DNA of 58,396 bases, taken from Rhizobiaceae bacterium MnEN-MB40S. GTDB lineage: Bacteria; Pseudomonadota; Alphaproteobacteria; Rhizobiales; Rhizobiaceae. The notes beneath the pieces are model-generated. The model was not told the origin of the DNA. It saw only the letters and a list, made by a program, of their open reading frames with translations, and searched no databases. The position numbers and the translations under genes are program-made. Within the stretch, counting starts at the first letter, position 1. Every line of letters begins with the position of its first letter. Location of the stretch: assembly GCA_024343425.1 (NCBI GenBank), contig BRLC01000012.1, positions 1-58,396 on the forward strand, read 5' to 3'. This document shows, one piece after another, positions 45,566-53,459 of the stretch.

Positions 45566-45627
45566 TCGCCTTGTATCTGTCGCATGCTGATGTCCATCAT
45601 CGAAAAGACATATCGCCGGAGGACAGC

Positions 45628-46308
45628 ATGACATCGCGAATGACAGGCAAAAGAATACTGATAACGCGCTCGCAAGACTATATGGGGCCTGCCTGTGTCG
45701 ACATGTTCAGCAAGGAGGGCGGCGAGGTTATCGCCGACGAGAGCGACCTGTATACGGAGGCTGCGTGCCGGAAAGTCATCGAGGAGGCCGGCCATATCGA
45801 TGTGCTCATTGTCAATCTGGCGGCGCCGAATCATTACGGCGTGCTTGTCACCGATCTCGCCGATGAAGACTGGCTTCAGACTTTCGAACTGCTCGTGCAT
45901 CCGCTTCAAAGGCTCGTCAAACATGCGCTCCCGCCGATGATCGAACGCAGGAAAGGCAAGATCATCGTCGTCGGCAGCGCGACGCCGCTTCGCCCTATGG
46001 GAAGATTGTGCGCCTACAGCGCAGCGCGAGGCGCACAGATATCCTACGTGAAATCCGTCGGCGTGGAGGTCGCCCGGCACAATGTGCAGGTCAATCTGAT
46101 CGCGCAGAACTGGGTTGAAAATCCTGCCTACTACCCGCCCGAATTGATGGAGAACGAGAAGTTTCTCAAGAACCTGAAGGATCAGGTTCCCCTGGGCCGA
46201 CTGGCGAAGCCGGAGGAGGACGCAGCTTTGGCGCTCTTCCTTGCTGGAGAAGAGAGCGACTTTTTCGTGGGGCAGGCGATACCCTTCAGCGGGGGCTGGG
46301 CGAATTGA
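45628..46308 (+). CDS. Halohydrin-dehalogenase-family protein (SDR superfamily)
   Basis: Halohydrin dehalogenases convert vicinal haloalcohols to epoxides plus halide and can open epoxides with other anions; they need no NAD(P). ATG at 45628 with GGAGGA gives 226 residues. The SDR triad Ser-Tyr-Lys is replaced by Ser117, Tyr130 and Arg134 (GSATP ... AYSAAR), with the S-x12-Y-x3-R spacing of the dehalogenases. The NAD-binding glycine motif is gone; instead T13-x4-Y18-x-G20 (TRSQDYMG) fits the family halide-site motif. RHNVQVNLIAQNW, VPLGRLAKPEEDAALALFLA and GGWA recall HheB-type enzymes. Activity is inferred; halide pocket residues cannot be checked here. Confidence 0.85.
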   Translation: MTSRMTGKRILITRSQDYMGPACVDMFSKEGGEVIADESDLYTEAACRKVIEEAGHIDVLIVNLAAPNHYGVLVTDLADEDWLQTFELLVHPLQRLVKHALPPMIERRKGKIIVVGSATPLRPMGRLCAYSAARGAQISYVKSVGVEVARHNVQVNLIAQNWVENPAYYPPELMENEKFLKNLKDQVPLGRLAKPEEDAALALFLAGEESDFFVGQAIPFSGGWAN

Positions 46309-46390
46309 GCGGTCATTGATAATCGGCGGCTTCTGGATTATGCGGTCGGCACGATACTCCTTCTCAAACTGACTGGGTCAAAATCACCAC

Positions 46391-47968
46391 ATGCGGATAT
46401 TCGCCTACAAGCCCGGGCATGACGGCCATGTCGCCGCCATCGAGGATGGCGGGCTCGTCTTCTCGATCGAGGCCGAAAAAGATTCCGGCAAGCGTTACGG
46501 CCCGGTCGCCACGGACATGCTGCTGGATAGTCTGCAGAAGCTCGACTGGGTTCCTGATGTGATGGCGACGTCCGGCTGGATGCGTGAATTCAGGCCCATG
46601 GCCGATCCGATCGGCGCGGGCTATTACGGCGTTGACGGCGACTCCATTATCTCCAGCGAAACGACGATGATGGGGCGTAATGTCCACTATTTCTCGTCGT
46701 CGCACGAACGATCCCACCTGATCGGCAGCTACGCCATGTCGCCGTTTCCCCAGGGCGAACCCGTCTATGCGCTCGTGTGGGAAGGCGTAATCGGCAATTT
46801 TTACCGGATCGACGAGGATCTGGTCATTACGAAAATCGGTTCTCCCTTCAACGGTCCCGGCCATAAATATGGCTTCCTGTATGGACTGGCCGATCCGGCC
46901 TATCCGCTTGACGCAAGGAAATCGCGCAGGGAAGACGCCGGAAAGCTGATGGCGCTGTCCGGTTTCGGCGAAGACGTTCCGGCACCGTCGGAAGAAGCGG
47001 CTCTCATCGAGCGAATCCTGAGCTGGGACGCCAGCGAATATCCGCTGATGAAGAAAGATTTCGCAGATTCCCCATTCTGCAATATCGGGCTCGACAGTCA
47101 GGAGTTCCGAAATCTCGCCAAACGGTTTCAGAACGAGATTTTTCAGCGCTTTTGCGCCTACGCAGAAGAGAACATGAAAGAGCGGCTGCCGATCCTCGTC
47201 TCCGGGGGATGCGGCCTGAACTGTGACTGGAACAGCGAGTGGCGTGGCTGCGGTTTGTTCGCTGACGTCTTCGTGCAGCCTTGCACAAACGATTCCGGTT
47301 CGGCAATCGGGACGGCGGTCGACGCCCAGTTCCATTACACTGGAAACGCCAAGCTGGACTGGACCGTCTATGCCGGCGAAGGCTTTGTCCATGACGACGC
47401 CGATCTCGATGGTTTCGACGTCGCGCCCCTCGATCTTCAGGACCTTGTTACGGAACTGTCGGACGGAAAGATATTCGCCTGGGTCAATGGCCGCTATGAA
47501 ATCGGTCCGCGCGCGCTTGGAAACCGGTCTCTGATCGCTGCGCCTTTCACCACGGAAACCCACCGTCGTCTCAACGCCATCAAGAAACGCGAGGGCTTTC
47601 GGCCGATCGCGCCTATTTTGATGGAAGAAGAACTCGACAGGCTTTTCAACAATCACGGCCCCAGTCCGCACATGCTGTACTTCCAGACTGTGAAAACCGA
47701 TGCGCTCAAGGCTGTGACGCATGTCGACGGTTCGGCCCGCGCGCAGACCGTCAACGCGTCGCAAAATCCGGAGATGTACAGGCTGCTGGAAGCGTTTCGG
47801 GCGAAAACCGGGTACGGAGTGTTGTGCAACACATCGCTCAACTTCAACGGCCGGGGCTTTATCAACAGGATGAGCGATCTGGTCGCATACGCTCTGCAAA
47901 CCGGTCTGGATGGTTTTGTGGTCGACGGGACCATTTACCGCCGCCATGATCATGCCGGCGTTTCCTGA
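46391..47968 (+). CDS. CmcH/NodU-family O-carbamoyltransferase
   Basis: Such enzymes transfer a carbamoyl group from carbamoyl phosphate to a hydroxyl via a carbamoyl-adenylate. The 525 residues begin MRIFAYKPGHDGHVAAIEDG and have IEAEKDSGKRY, close to the CmcH branch. His105 and His109 (SHERSHL) are the expected metal ligands, GGCGLN is the nucleotide-site loop, and the C-terminal domain has GRYEIGPRALGNRSLIAAPF and KKREGFRPIAPILMEE, then NTSLNFNGRGF. It lies 82 bases after the dehalogenase-like gene and overlaps the phosphatase gene by 23 bases. No good Shine-Dalgarno is visible. The acceptor is unknown. Confidence 0.9.
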   Translation: MRIFAYKPGHDGHVAAIEDGGLVFSIEAEKDSGKRYGPVATDMLLDSLQKLDWVPDVMATSGWMREFRPMADPIGAGYYGVDGDSIISSETTMMGRNVHYFSSSHERSHLIGSYAMSPFPQGEPVYALVWEGVIGNFYRIDEDLVITKIGSPFNGPGHKYGFLYGLADPAYPLDARKSRREDAGKLMALSGFGEDVPAPSEEAALIERILSWDASEYPLMKKDFADSPFCNIGLDSQEFRNLAKRFQNEIFQRFCAYAEENMKERLPILVSGGCGLNCDWNSEWRGCGLFADVFVQPCTNDSGSAIGTAVDAQFHYTGNAKLDWTVYAGEGFVHDDADLDGFDVAPLDLQDLVTELSDGKIFAWVNGRYEIGPRALGNRSLIAAPFTTETHRRLNAIKKREGFRPIAPILMEEELDRLFNNHGPSPHMLYFQTVKTDALKAVTHVDGSARAQTVNASQNPEMYRLLEAFRAKTGYGVLCNTSLNFNGRGFINRMSDLVAYALQTGLDGFVVDGTIYRRHDHAGVS

Positions 47969-48581
47969 ATCCGTTCCCTTCTTGTATGTGGTGCGCCACG
48001 GGCAAACCCACTGGAACGACCAGGGGCGCTTTCAGGGGCAAACGGATATCGACTTGAATGACGCGGGCAGGGCGCAGGCCGAGGCCGCAGGCCTTCGCCT
48101 GAAGGCCTTGCTAAGCGACAAGGGGCAGCGAATCGAAGAATTCGCCCTCCTGTCGTCACCCTTGATCAGAGCCCGAAAAACCGCTGAGATTCTCTGCCAG
48201 GTCAACAGCTGCGACGTGTCTCGCATTCGCCTTGAGCAGAGGCTCGGCGAACTGTCGTTCGGCGATTGGGAGGGGATGACCACGTTGGAGGTCAAAGAGC
48301 GTTTCCCTGCCTTGAGAAAAAAGCGGAAAGCCGATCGCTGGAACTTTCGTCCTCCGGGAGGAGAGAGTTACGCTGATGCAACGCCGCGAATAAAAAACAT
48401 GTTTCTTGATTTTCGTCGGCCAACAATTCTGGTTTGTCATACAGGTGTGATGCGAATAATACTCCATCTGCTTGGCGAGATGCCTGAAGGCGACGCCTCG
48501 ATCCATGTAATCGCGCATGGTGATATTCTGATTTGGTCTGACGGCCGGCTGATTTGTGATGAAACACCATTGCAAATATAA
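47946..48581 (+). CDS. Histidine phosphatase (phosphoglycerate-mutase-like)
   Basis: Enzymes of this family remove or move phosphate through a phosphohistidine. The start may be ATG 47946 or 47952, giving 211 or 209 residues, in the end of the carbamoyltransferase gene. RHG at 17-19 in YVVRHGQTHWNDQGRFQGQT carries the nucleophile, SSPLIRARKTAEIL and GELSFGDWEGM hold the supporting arginine and glutamate, and VCHTGVMRIIL the second histidine. It may act on the substrate or product of the neighbouring enzymes, or recycle an imported phosphate ester. The last 200 bases are more AT-rich than their surroundings. Confidence 0.88.
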   Translation: MIMPAFPESVPFLYVVRHGQTHWNDQGRFQGQTDIDLNDAGRAQAEAAGLRLKALLSDKGQRIEEFALLSSPLIRARKTAEILCQVNSCDVSRIRLEQRLGELSFGDWEGMTTLEVKERFPALRKKRKADRWNFRPPGGESYADATPRIKNMFLDFRRPTILVCHTGVMRIILHLLGEMPEGDASIHVIAHGDILIWSDGRLICDETPLQI

Positions 48582-48582
48582 C
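48554..48582 (+). promoter_or_regulatory. Candidate promoter of the second peptide ABC operon
   Basis: TTGTGA (48554-48559) and TATAAC (48577-48582) are separated by 17 bases. The -10 box overlaps the phosphatase stop codon. Transcription from about 48589 would give a leader of about 64 bases. Match is 4/6 and 5/6 to consensus; strength is not proven. Confidence 0.5.
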
Positions 48583-48652
48583 CATACTGTGGAAGCTGAG
48601 GTGAAAAAAATCGATAAGCGTATGATGCCGGGGACAGGATGGTTTTTGTGCA

Positions 48653-50554
48653 ATGAGTGAAGCTTCGCCAGATCTGCTGCGCGTGGAAGATTTGCACGTG
48701 GAGATTGGCCCGCAAGAGAGCAAGGTTGAAGTTGTCAAGGGCGTCAGTTTTCGAATCCCCAAGGGCAAGACGGTGGCGCTGGTTGGCGAATCCGGCTCTG
48801 GGAAATCGATCATCGCTCAGACGATCATGGGCATCTTGCCCGATATAGCCGATATTACAGAAGGTTCGATAAAGTTCTTCGATCCCGACAAAAACGGCGA
48901 ATTCGTCGATATCGCGACCTTGCCGCGCGACGGCAAGAGAATGCGGAACCTGCGCGGCGGACGCATTTCGATCATCTTCCAGGAGCCGATGACGTCGCTG
49001 TCTCCGGTTCACACAGTCGGCAACCAGATAGACGAAGCCCTTTATCTGCATCGCGATGTTTCGAAGAAGGAATGCCGCCAACTGACCGAACAGATGCTCG
49101 GTCTCGTCGGTTTCCCGAATCCCTCGCGCGCCTACGGCATGTATGCGATGGAATTGTCCGGCGGGTTGCGTCAGCGCGCCATGATCGCCATGGCGCTGGT
49201 GTGCAATCCGGCCCTTTTGATTGCGGACGAACCCACGACGGCTCTCGACGTCACCGTTCAGGCGCAGGTGCTCGCCGTGCTGAAGGACGTGCAGAGCAAG
49301 CTGGGCATGTCGCTGCTGCTGATTACCCATGATCTTGGCGTTGTCGCGAACATGGCGGACGAAATCCTGGTGCTCTATCACGGTACGCTGATGGAGGCCG
49401 GCACGCTCGACGAGATATTCACAAACCCGCAACACCCGTATTTGCTTGCACTGCTGGCGGCCGTGCCGCGGCTTGACATGCAGCCAGGCGAGAAGCTGGT
49501 CGCGCTGCGCGAAGTCACGCAGGAACTGCCGGAGTCCTTCAAGGAGAAGGCGAAAGAGCGGAAACACGGCGAAGACGAAAAGATATTGCGGGTGAACAAT
49601 CTTTCGAAAAGCTTCGCCGTCAAGAGTGAGCAAAGCCTGTTTGGATCCGCGGGAGAACATGTTCTGGCTGTCGACAACGTGTCCTTTTCCGTTCGTTATG
49701 GCGAATGTTTCGGACTGGTTGGCGAAAGCGGTTGCGGAAAGACCACGCTCAGCAAGATGATCATGCGGGCGCTGACGCCGACATCCGGAGAGATCTATTT
49801 CTCGGATGAGGATGGCGAGGTCGATCTCGCCCACCTCAAGGGCAAGGCTCTGTTCGAGCAGCGGCGACGCATCCAGATGGTCTTTCAGGATCCGTTTTCG
49901 TCGCTCAGCCCGCGCTCCACTGTCATGAACATCCTGTCGGAGCCCCTGGAGATCCACGGGATCGGCAACCGTCAATGGCGCCGCGAGAGAGCCAAGGAAC
50001 TCATGACAATGGTCGGCCTGTCGCCGACATTGCTCAATCGTTACCCGCACAGTTTCTCTGGTGGTCAGCGCCAGCGTATCGGCATTGCGCGGGCGCTTGC
50101 TCTGGATCCCGATCTGCTCATCTGCGACGAGCCGGTGTCGGCGCTTGATGTGTCGGTTCAGGCGCAGATACTCAACCTGTTGACCAGGCTTCGGAAAGAA
50201 CTGAATCTGACGTCCGTTTTCATTTCGCACAATCTGGCCGTCGTCAATTACGTCGCAGACCGCGTTGCCGTCATGAGAGGCGGGAGAATCGTCGAAATCG
50301 CACCGGGGGAAGTCCTGTTCCGCGACCCGGTCCACCCCTATACCCAGAATTTGTTCAAATCGATTCCCACGACCGATCTCAATCATCCGCTTTCGCTGGA
50401 TGAGACAAACCTGCTGTCGGTCGGCACACCCAACGAATGGGATCAACGTTTCGTGCCCGAAGGACCGGGCGCGCCCATGGAGATGCTCGAAGTCGGACCG
50501 GATCATTACGTCCTTGTTCGGCCGAGCAGCGTTACAAGGAGGATGGTGGCATGA
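48653..50554 (+). CDS. Oligopeptide-type ABC transporter ATPase, two fused domains
   Basis: This 633-residue protein fuses two nucleotide-binding domains like YejF/GsiA. Domain 1 has GESGSGKS, IIFQEPMTSLSPVHTVG, LSGGLRQRAM and ALLIADEPTTALD; domain 2 has GESGCGKTT, MVFQDPFSSLSPR, FSGGQRQRIG and LLICDEPVSALD. Both look catalytically intact. HPYLLALLAAVP and HPYTQNLFKSIP are the usual ends of oligopeptide ATPases. The Shine-Dalgarno is weak (AGGA about 13 bases upstream). It overlaps the binding-protein gene by ATGA. Confidence 0.95.
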   Translation: MSEASPDLLRVEDLHVEIGPQESKVEVVKGVSFRIPKGKTVALVGESGSGKSIIAQTIMGILPDIADITEGSIKFFDPDKNGEFVDIATLPRDGKRMRNLRGGRISIIFQEPMTSLSPVHTVGNQIDEALYLHRDVSKKECRQLTEQMLGLVGFPNPSRAYGMYAMELSGGLRQRAMIAMALVCNPALLIADEPTTALDVTVQAQVLAVLKDVQSKLGMSLLLITHDLGVVANMADEILVLYHGTLMEAGTLDEIFTNPQHPYLLALLAAVPRLDMQPGEKLVALREVTQELPESFKEKAKERKHGEDEKILRVNNLSKSFAVKSEQSLFGSAGEHVLAVDNVSFSVRYGECFGLVGESGCGKTTLSKMIMRALTPTSGEIYFSDEDGEVDLAHLKGKALFEQRRRIQMVFQDPFSSLSPRSTVMNILSEPLEIHGIGNRQWRRERAKELMTMVGLSPTLLNRYPHSFSGGQRQRIGIARALALDPDLLICDEPVSALDVSVQAQILNLLTRLRKELNLTSVFISHNLAVVNYVADRVAVMRGGRIVEIAPGEVLFRDPVHPYTQNLFKSIPTTDLNHPLSLDETNLLSVGTPNEWDQRFVPEGPGAPMEMLEVGPDHYVLVRPSSVTRRMVA

Positions 50555-52452
50555 AAAGAGGCCTGCTGTTTACATTGATGGTCTGTCTTGTGTTCATCGC
50601 TGGGGCTGCGCAGGCAGACGAAGCGTTGAAGGAGCCGCCCATCCTCGCGCCGCTCGTCGAGTCCGGCAAATTGCCGCCGATGAAGGAGCGCCTGCCGAAA
50701 GATCCTTTCGTGGTGGATTTCGCGAAGGAGTCCAAAACGATCGGCCGGTATTGCTGCCAACTTGTCACCCTTCTTGGCAGCGCCAAAGACATTCGCATGA
50801 TGACTGTTTACGGCTATGCGCGCCTGATCGGTTTCGGACCCGACTACAAGCTCAGACCGGATATTCTGGAGAGTTTCGAATCCGAAGAAGGGCGAATTTT
50901 CACCCTGCGCATTCGCGAAGGACACAAATGGTCGGACGGCGAGCCATTCACCTCCGAAGATTTCCGGTATTTCTGGGAAGATGTGGCCAACAATGGAGAC
51001 CTGTCGGGATCCGGCGTGCCGCAAGTCCTGCTTTCCAACGGCAAGCCGCCGAAGTTCGAAGTCATCGACGAACGCACGGTGCGCTATACGTGGGAGGATC
51101 CAAACCCGGCCTTCCCGCTTGGCCTTGCAGGGCCGAGCCCGGAATACATCTACATGCCGTCCCACTACATGAAGCAGTTCCACACCACCTACAATGATGC
51201 GGACACGCTTGCGAAAATGGCTGAGGATGGCGGCTACCGCAACTGGGCTGCGATGCACACGGTCAAGGGGCGGCAATACCGCACGGAAAATCCGGAATTA
51301 CCGACCCTTCAGCCATGGCGCAACACCACCGACGGTCCGTCGAAGCGTTATGTGTTTGAGCGCAATCCCTACTACCATCGCGTCGATCCGAATGGTCAGC
51401 AGCTCCCCTATATCGATGAAGTGATCATTCTGACGGAGTCGGTCGATATCATTCCGGCCAAGGCCGGTGCGGGAGAGAGCGATCTTCAGGCGCGTTACCT
51501 GCATTTCGATGATTACACCTTCCTGAAGCAGGGTGAGGAAACGCAGGACTACAATGTCCTTCTATGGCGCAACGGCGTCGCAAACCAGATTTCGCTCTAT
51601 CCAAATCTCAATGTGACCGACCCGGAATGGAACAAGCTCAATCAGGACGTCCGCTTTCGCCGCGCTCTGTCGCTCGGGCTTAATCGCGATGAGATAAATC
51701 AGCAGCTTTTCTTTGGTCTTGCGAAAGCAGGCGGCGATACGGTCCTTCAGGAATCGCCGCTCTACAAGGAAGAGTATGCGAGCGCCTGGACAAATCTCGA
51801 TGTCGAACAGGCGAACAAGCTTCTCGACGAAATCGGCCTGACAGAGCGCGACTCCAAGGGTATCCGTCTGCTCCCGAATGGCAAGCCGATGGAACTGATT
51901 GTCGAAAGCGCGGGCGAAAGCACCGAGGAAACCGATGCGCTTGAACTCGTTCGCTATCACTGGGAACAGCTTGGCATCAAGGTTTTCACCCGAACCCTGC
52001 AGCGCGACATTCAGCGACGTCGCTTCCTGACCGGTGAAACAATCATGACGATTTCCAAAGGTCTGGATATCGGTCTGGCGACGCCTGAAACCAATCCCGA
52101 GCAGCTTGCGCCGGTGTCGCCGTCCCAGCCAAACTGGCCGAAATGGGGTCAGTACACGGAGACGAACGGAAAGGCCGGCGAGCCCGTGTCGCTTCCGGCG
52201 GCCGAGAGGCTTCTCGAACTCTATAATTCGTGGAGGCAATCGACCAGTGTCGATCAGCAGGAAGCGATCTGGGCGGAAATGCTGGAGATTTATTCCGAGA
52301 ATGTCTTCTCGATCGGGGTTGCGCGGGAGACGATCCAGCCGGTCGTCGTCGACAAGAAACTGCAAAATGTTCCTGCCGACGCAATATTCGCCTGGTCGCC
52401 TACGGCCTTCTTCGGGATATTCCGACCCGACACATTCTGGTTCGAAGAATAG
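50551..52452 (+). CDS. Very large peptide-type ABC substrate-binding protein
   Basis: The 633-residue periplasmic protein starts at ATG 50551 (AAGGAGGA upstream) with a signal peptide ending AGAAQA. It belongs to the SBP_bac_5 superfamily: FTLRIREGHKWSDGEPFTSE and DFRYFWEDVANN, RNPYYHRVDPNGQQLPYIDE, and RFRRALSLGLNRDEINQQLF are characteristic. Near the start is GRYCCQLVTLLG with two adjacent cysteines where related proteins usually have glycines. The size (normal family about 530) and the order ATPase-SBP-permease-permease mark a separate clade. Substrate is unknown; context hints at a modified or phosphorylated compound. Confidence 0.93.
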   Translation: MKRGLLFTLMVCLVFIAGAAQADEALKEPPILAPLVESGKLPPMKERLPKDPFVVDFAKESKTIGRYCCQLVTLLGSAKDIRMMTVYGYARLIGFGPDYKLRPDILESFESEEGRIFTLRIREGHKWSDGEPFTSEDFRYFWEDVANNGDLSGSGVPQVLLSNGKPPKFEVIDERTVRYTWEDPNPAFPLGLAGPSPEYIYMPSHYMKQFHTTYNDADTLAKMAEDGGYRNWAAMHTVKGRQYRTENPELPTLQPWRNTTDGPSKRYVFERNPYYHRVDPNGQQLPYIDEVIILTESVDIIPAKAGAGESDLQARYLHFDDYTFLKQGEETQDYNVLLWRNGVANQISLYPNLNVTDPEWNKLNQDVRFRRALSLGLNRDEINQQLFFGLAKAGGDTVLQESPLYKEEYASAWTNLDVEQANKLLDEIGLTERDSKGIRLLPNGKPMELIVESAGESTEETDALELVRYHWEQLGIKVFTRTLQRDIQRRRFLTGETIMTISKGLDIGLATPETNPEQLAPVSPSQPNWPKWGQYTETNGKAGEPVSLPAAERLLELYNSWRQSTSVDQQEAIWAEMLEIYSENVFSIGVARETIQPVVVDKKLQNVPADAIFAWSPTAFFGIFRPDTFWFEE

Positions 52453-52460
52453 CAGGCAGT

Positions 52461-53459
52461 ATGCTCAGATATATCATCTTTCGCTTTTTCGCGATGATTC
52501 CGACGCTGCTTATCGCCAGCGTCCTAATCTTCTCGATCATCGAACTTCCGCCCGGCGACTATTTCGAGACCTATGTCGCGGAATTGCAGGCGTCGGGCGA
52601 GACAGTCGATCCGCAGAAGATTGAATATCTGCGCAAGGAATACGGTTTCGACAAGCCGGTCTGGCAGCGATACTTCAGTTGGGTCTGGGGCATGCTGCAC
52701 GGGGATTTCGGCTATTCGTTCGAGTATGAAAGGCCGGTTTCGGAGCTGATCGGATCGCGGCTTATGCTGACGATGCTTCTATCCTTCGTGACCATCATAT
52801 TTACGTGGGTCGTCGCCTTTCCGATCGGCATCTACTCTGCAACGCATAAATACTCGTTCGGCGATTACAGTTTCACTTTCCTGGGGCTGATAGGCCTCGC
52901 CACGCCAAACTTCCTGCTTGCCCTTGTGATGATGTATTTCGCCAAAGTCTGGTTCGGCACGTCCATCGGCGGGTTGATGGACCCGGTCTATATCGATCAG
53001 CCGATGAGTTGGGGGAAGTTCGGCTCCATCGCCGAGCACATGGTCATACCGGTCGTTGTCATCGGCACGGCCGGCACGGCCGCGATGATCCGGCGTATCC
53101 GGGCAAATCTTCTGGACGAGCTCAAGAAGCAATATGTGATAACGGCCCGTGCGAAGGGTTTGCCGCCGACCCGTACGGTGTTGAAATATCCGTTCCGCAT
53201 GTCGTTGAACTTCTTCATCGCCGACATTGGCAGCATTCTGCCCAATATCGTTTCCGGCGCTGAAGTGGTCGCGATCGTCCTGTCGCTCGAGACGACAGGT
53301 CCGCTGCTTATCCGCGCCCTCAAAAGCCAGGACATGTATCTGGCTGGTTCGTTCCTGATGTTCCTTGCAGTGCTAACCGTCATCGGTGTGCTGATCTCCG
53401 ACATCGCGCTCGCGATCCTCGATCCGCGCATCAGGCTTCAGGGAAAACCGGAAAAATGA
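52461..53459 (+). CDS. Oligopeptide-type ABC permease (DppB/YejB family)
   Basis: Inner-membrane channel subunit of 332 residues; ATG 52461 is 8 bases after the binding-protein stop. FRFFAMIPTLLIASVLIFSI, YGFDKPVWQRYFSWVWGMLH and GDFGYSFEYERPVSELIG are typical, and ARAKGLPPTRTVLKYPFRMS is the EAA loop. Upstream in-frame starts lie within the preceding gene and are not used. The stop overlaps the next start (ATGA). Confidence 0.94.
   Translation: MLRYIIFRFFAMIPTLLIASVLIFSIIELPPGDYFETYVAELQASGETVDPQKIEYLRKEYGFDKPVWQRYFSWVWGMLHGDFGYSFEYERPVSELIGSRLMLTMLLSFVTIIFTWVVAFPIGIYSATHKYSFGDYSFTFLGLIGLATPNFLLALVMMYFAKVWFGTSIGGLMDPVYIDQPMSWGKFGSIAEHMVIPVVVIGTAGTAAMIRRIRANLLDELKKQYVITARAKGLPPTRTVLKYPFRMSLNFFIADIGSILPNIVSGAEVVAIVLSLETTGPLLIRALKSQDMYLAGSFLMFLAVLTVIGVLISDIALAILDPRIRLQGKPEK

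Noticed and set aside
45628..46308. Ordinary NAD(P)-dependent short-chain dehydrogenase
   Set aside because: The cofactor glycine motif and the catalytic lysine are both replaced in the pattern of halohydrin dehalogenases.
46391..47968. NodU nodulation-factor carbamoyltransferase
   Set aside because: No nod genes are near and the N-terminal motifs fit the CmcH branch better.
46364..50506. Minus-strand open frames of 529 and 689 codons opposite the carbamoyltransferase and the fused ATPase
   Set aside because: Both mirror convincing plus-strand genes with intact motifs; their own translations have no family features.
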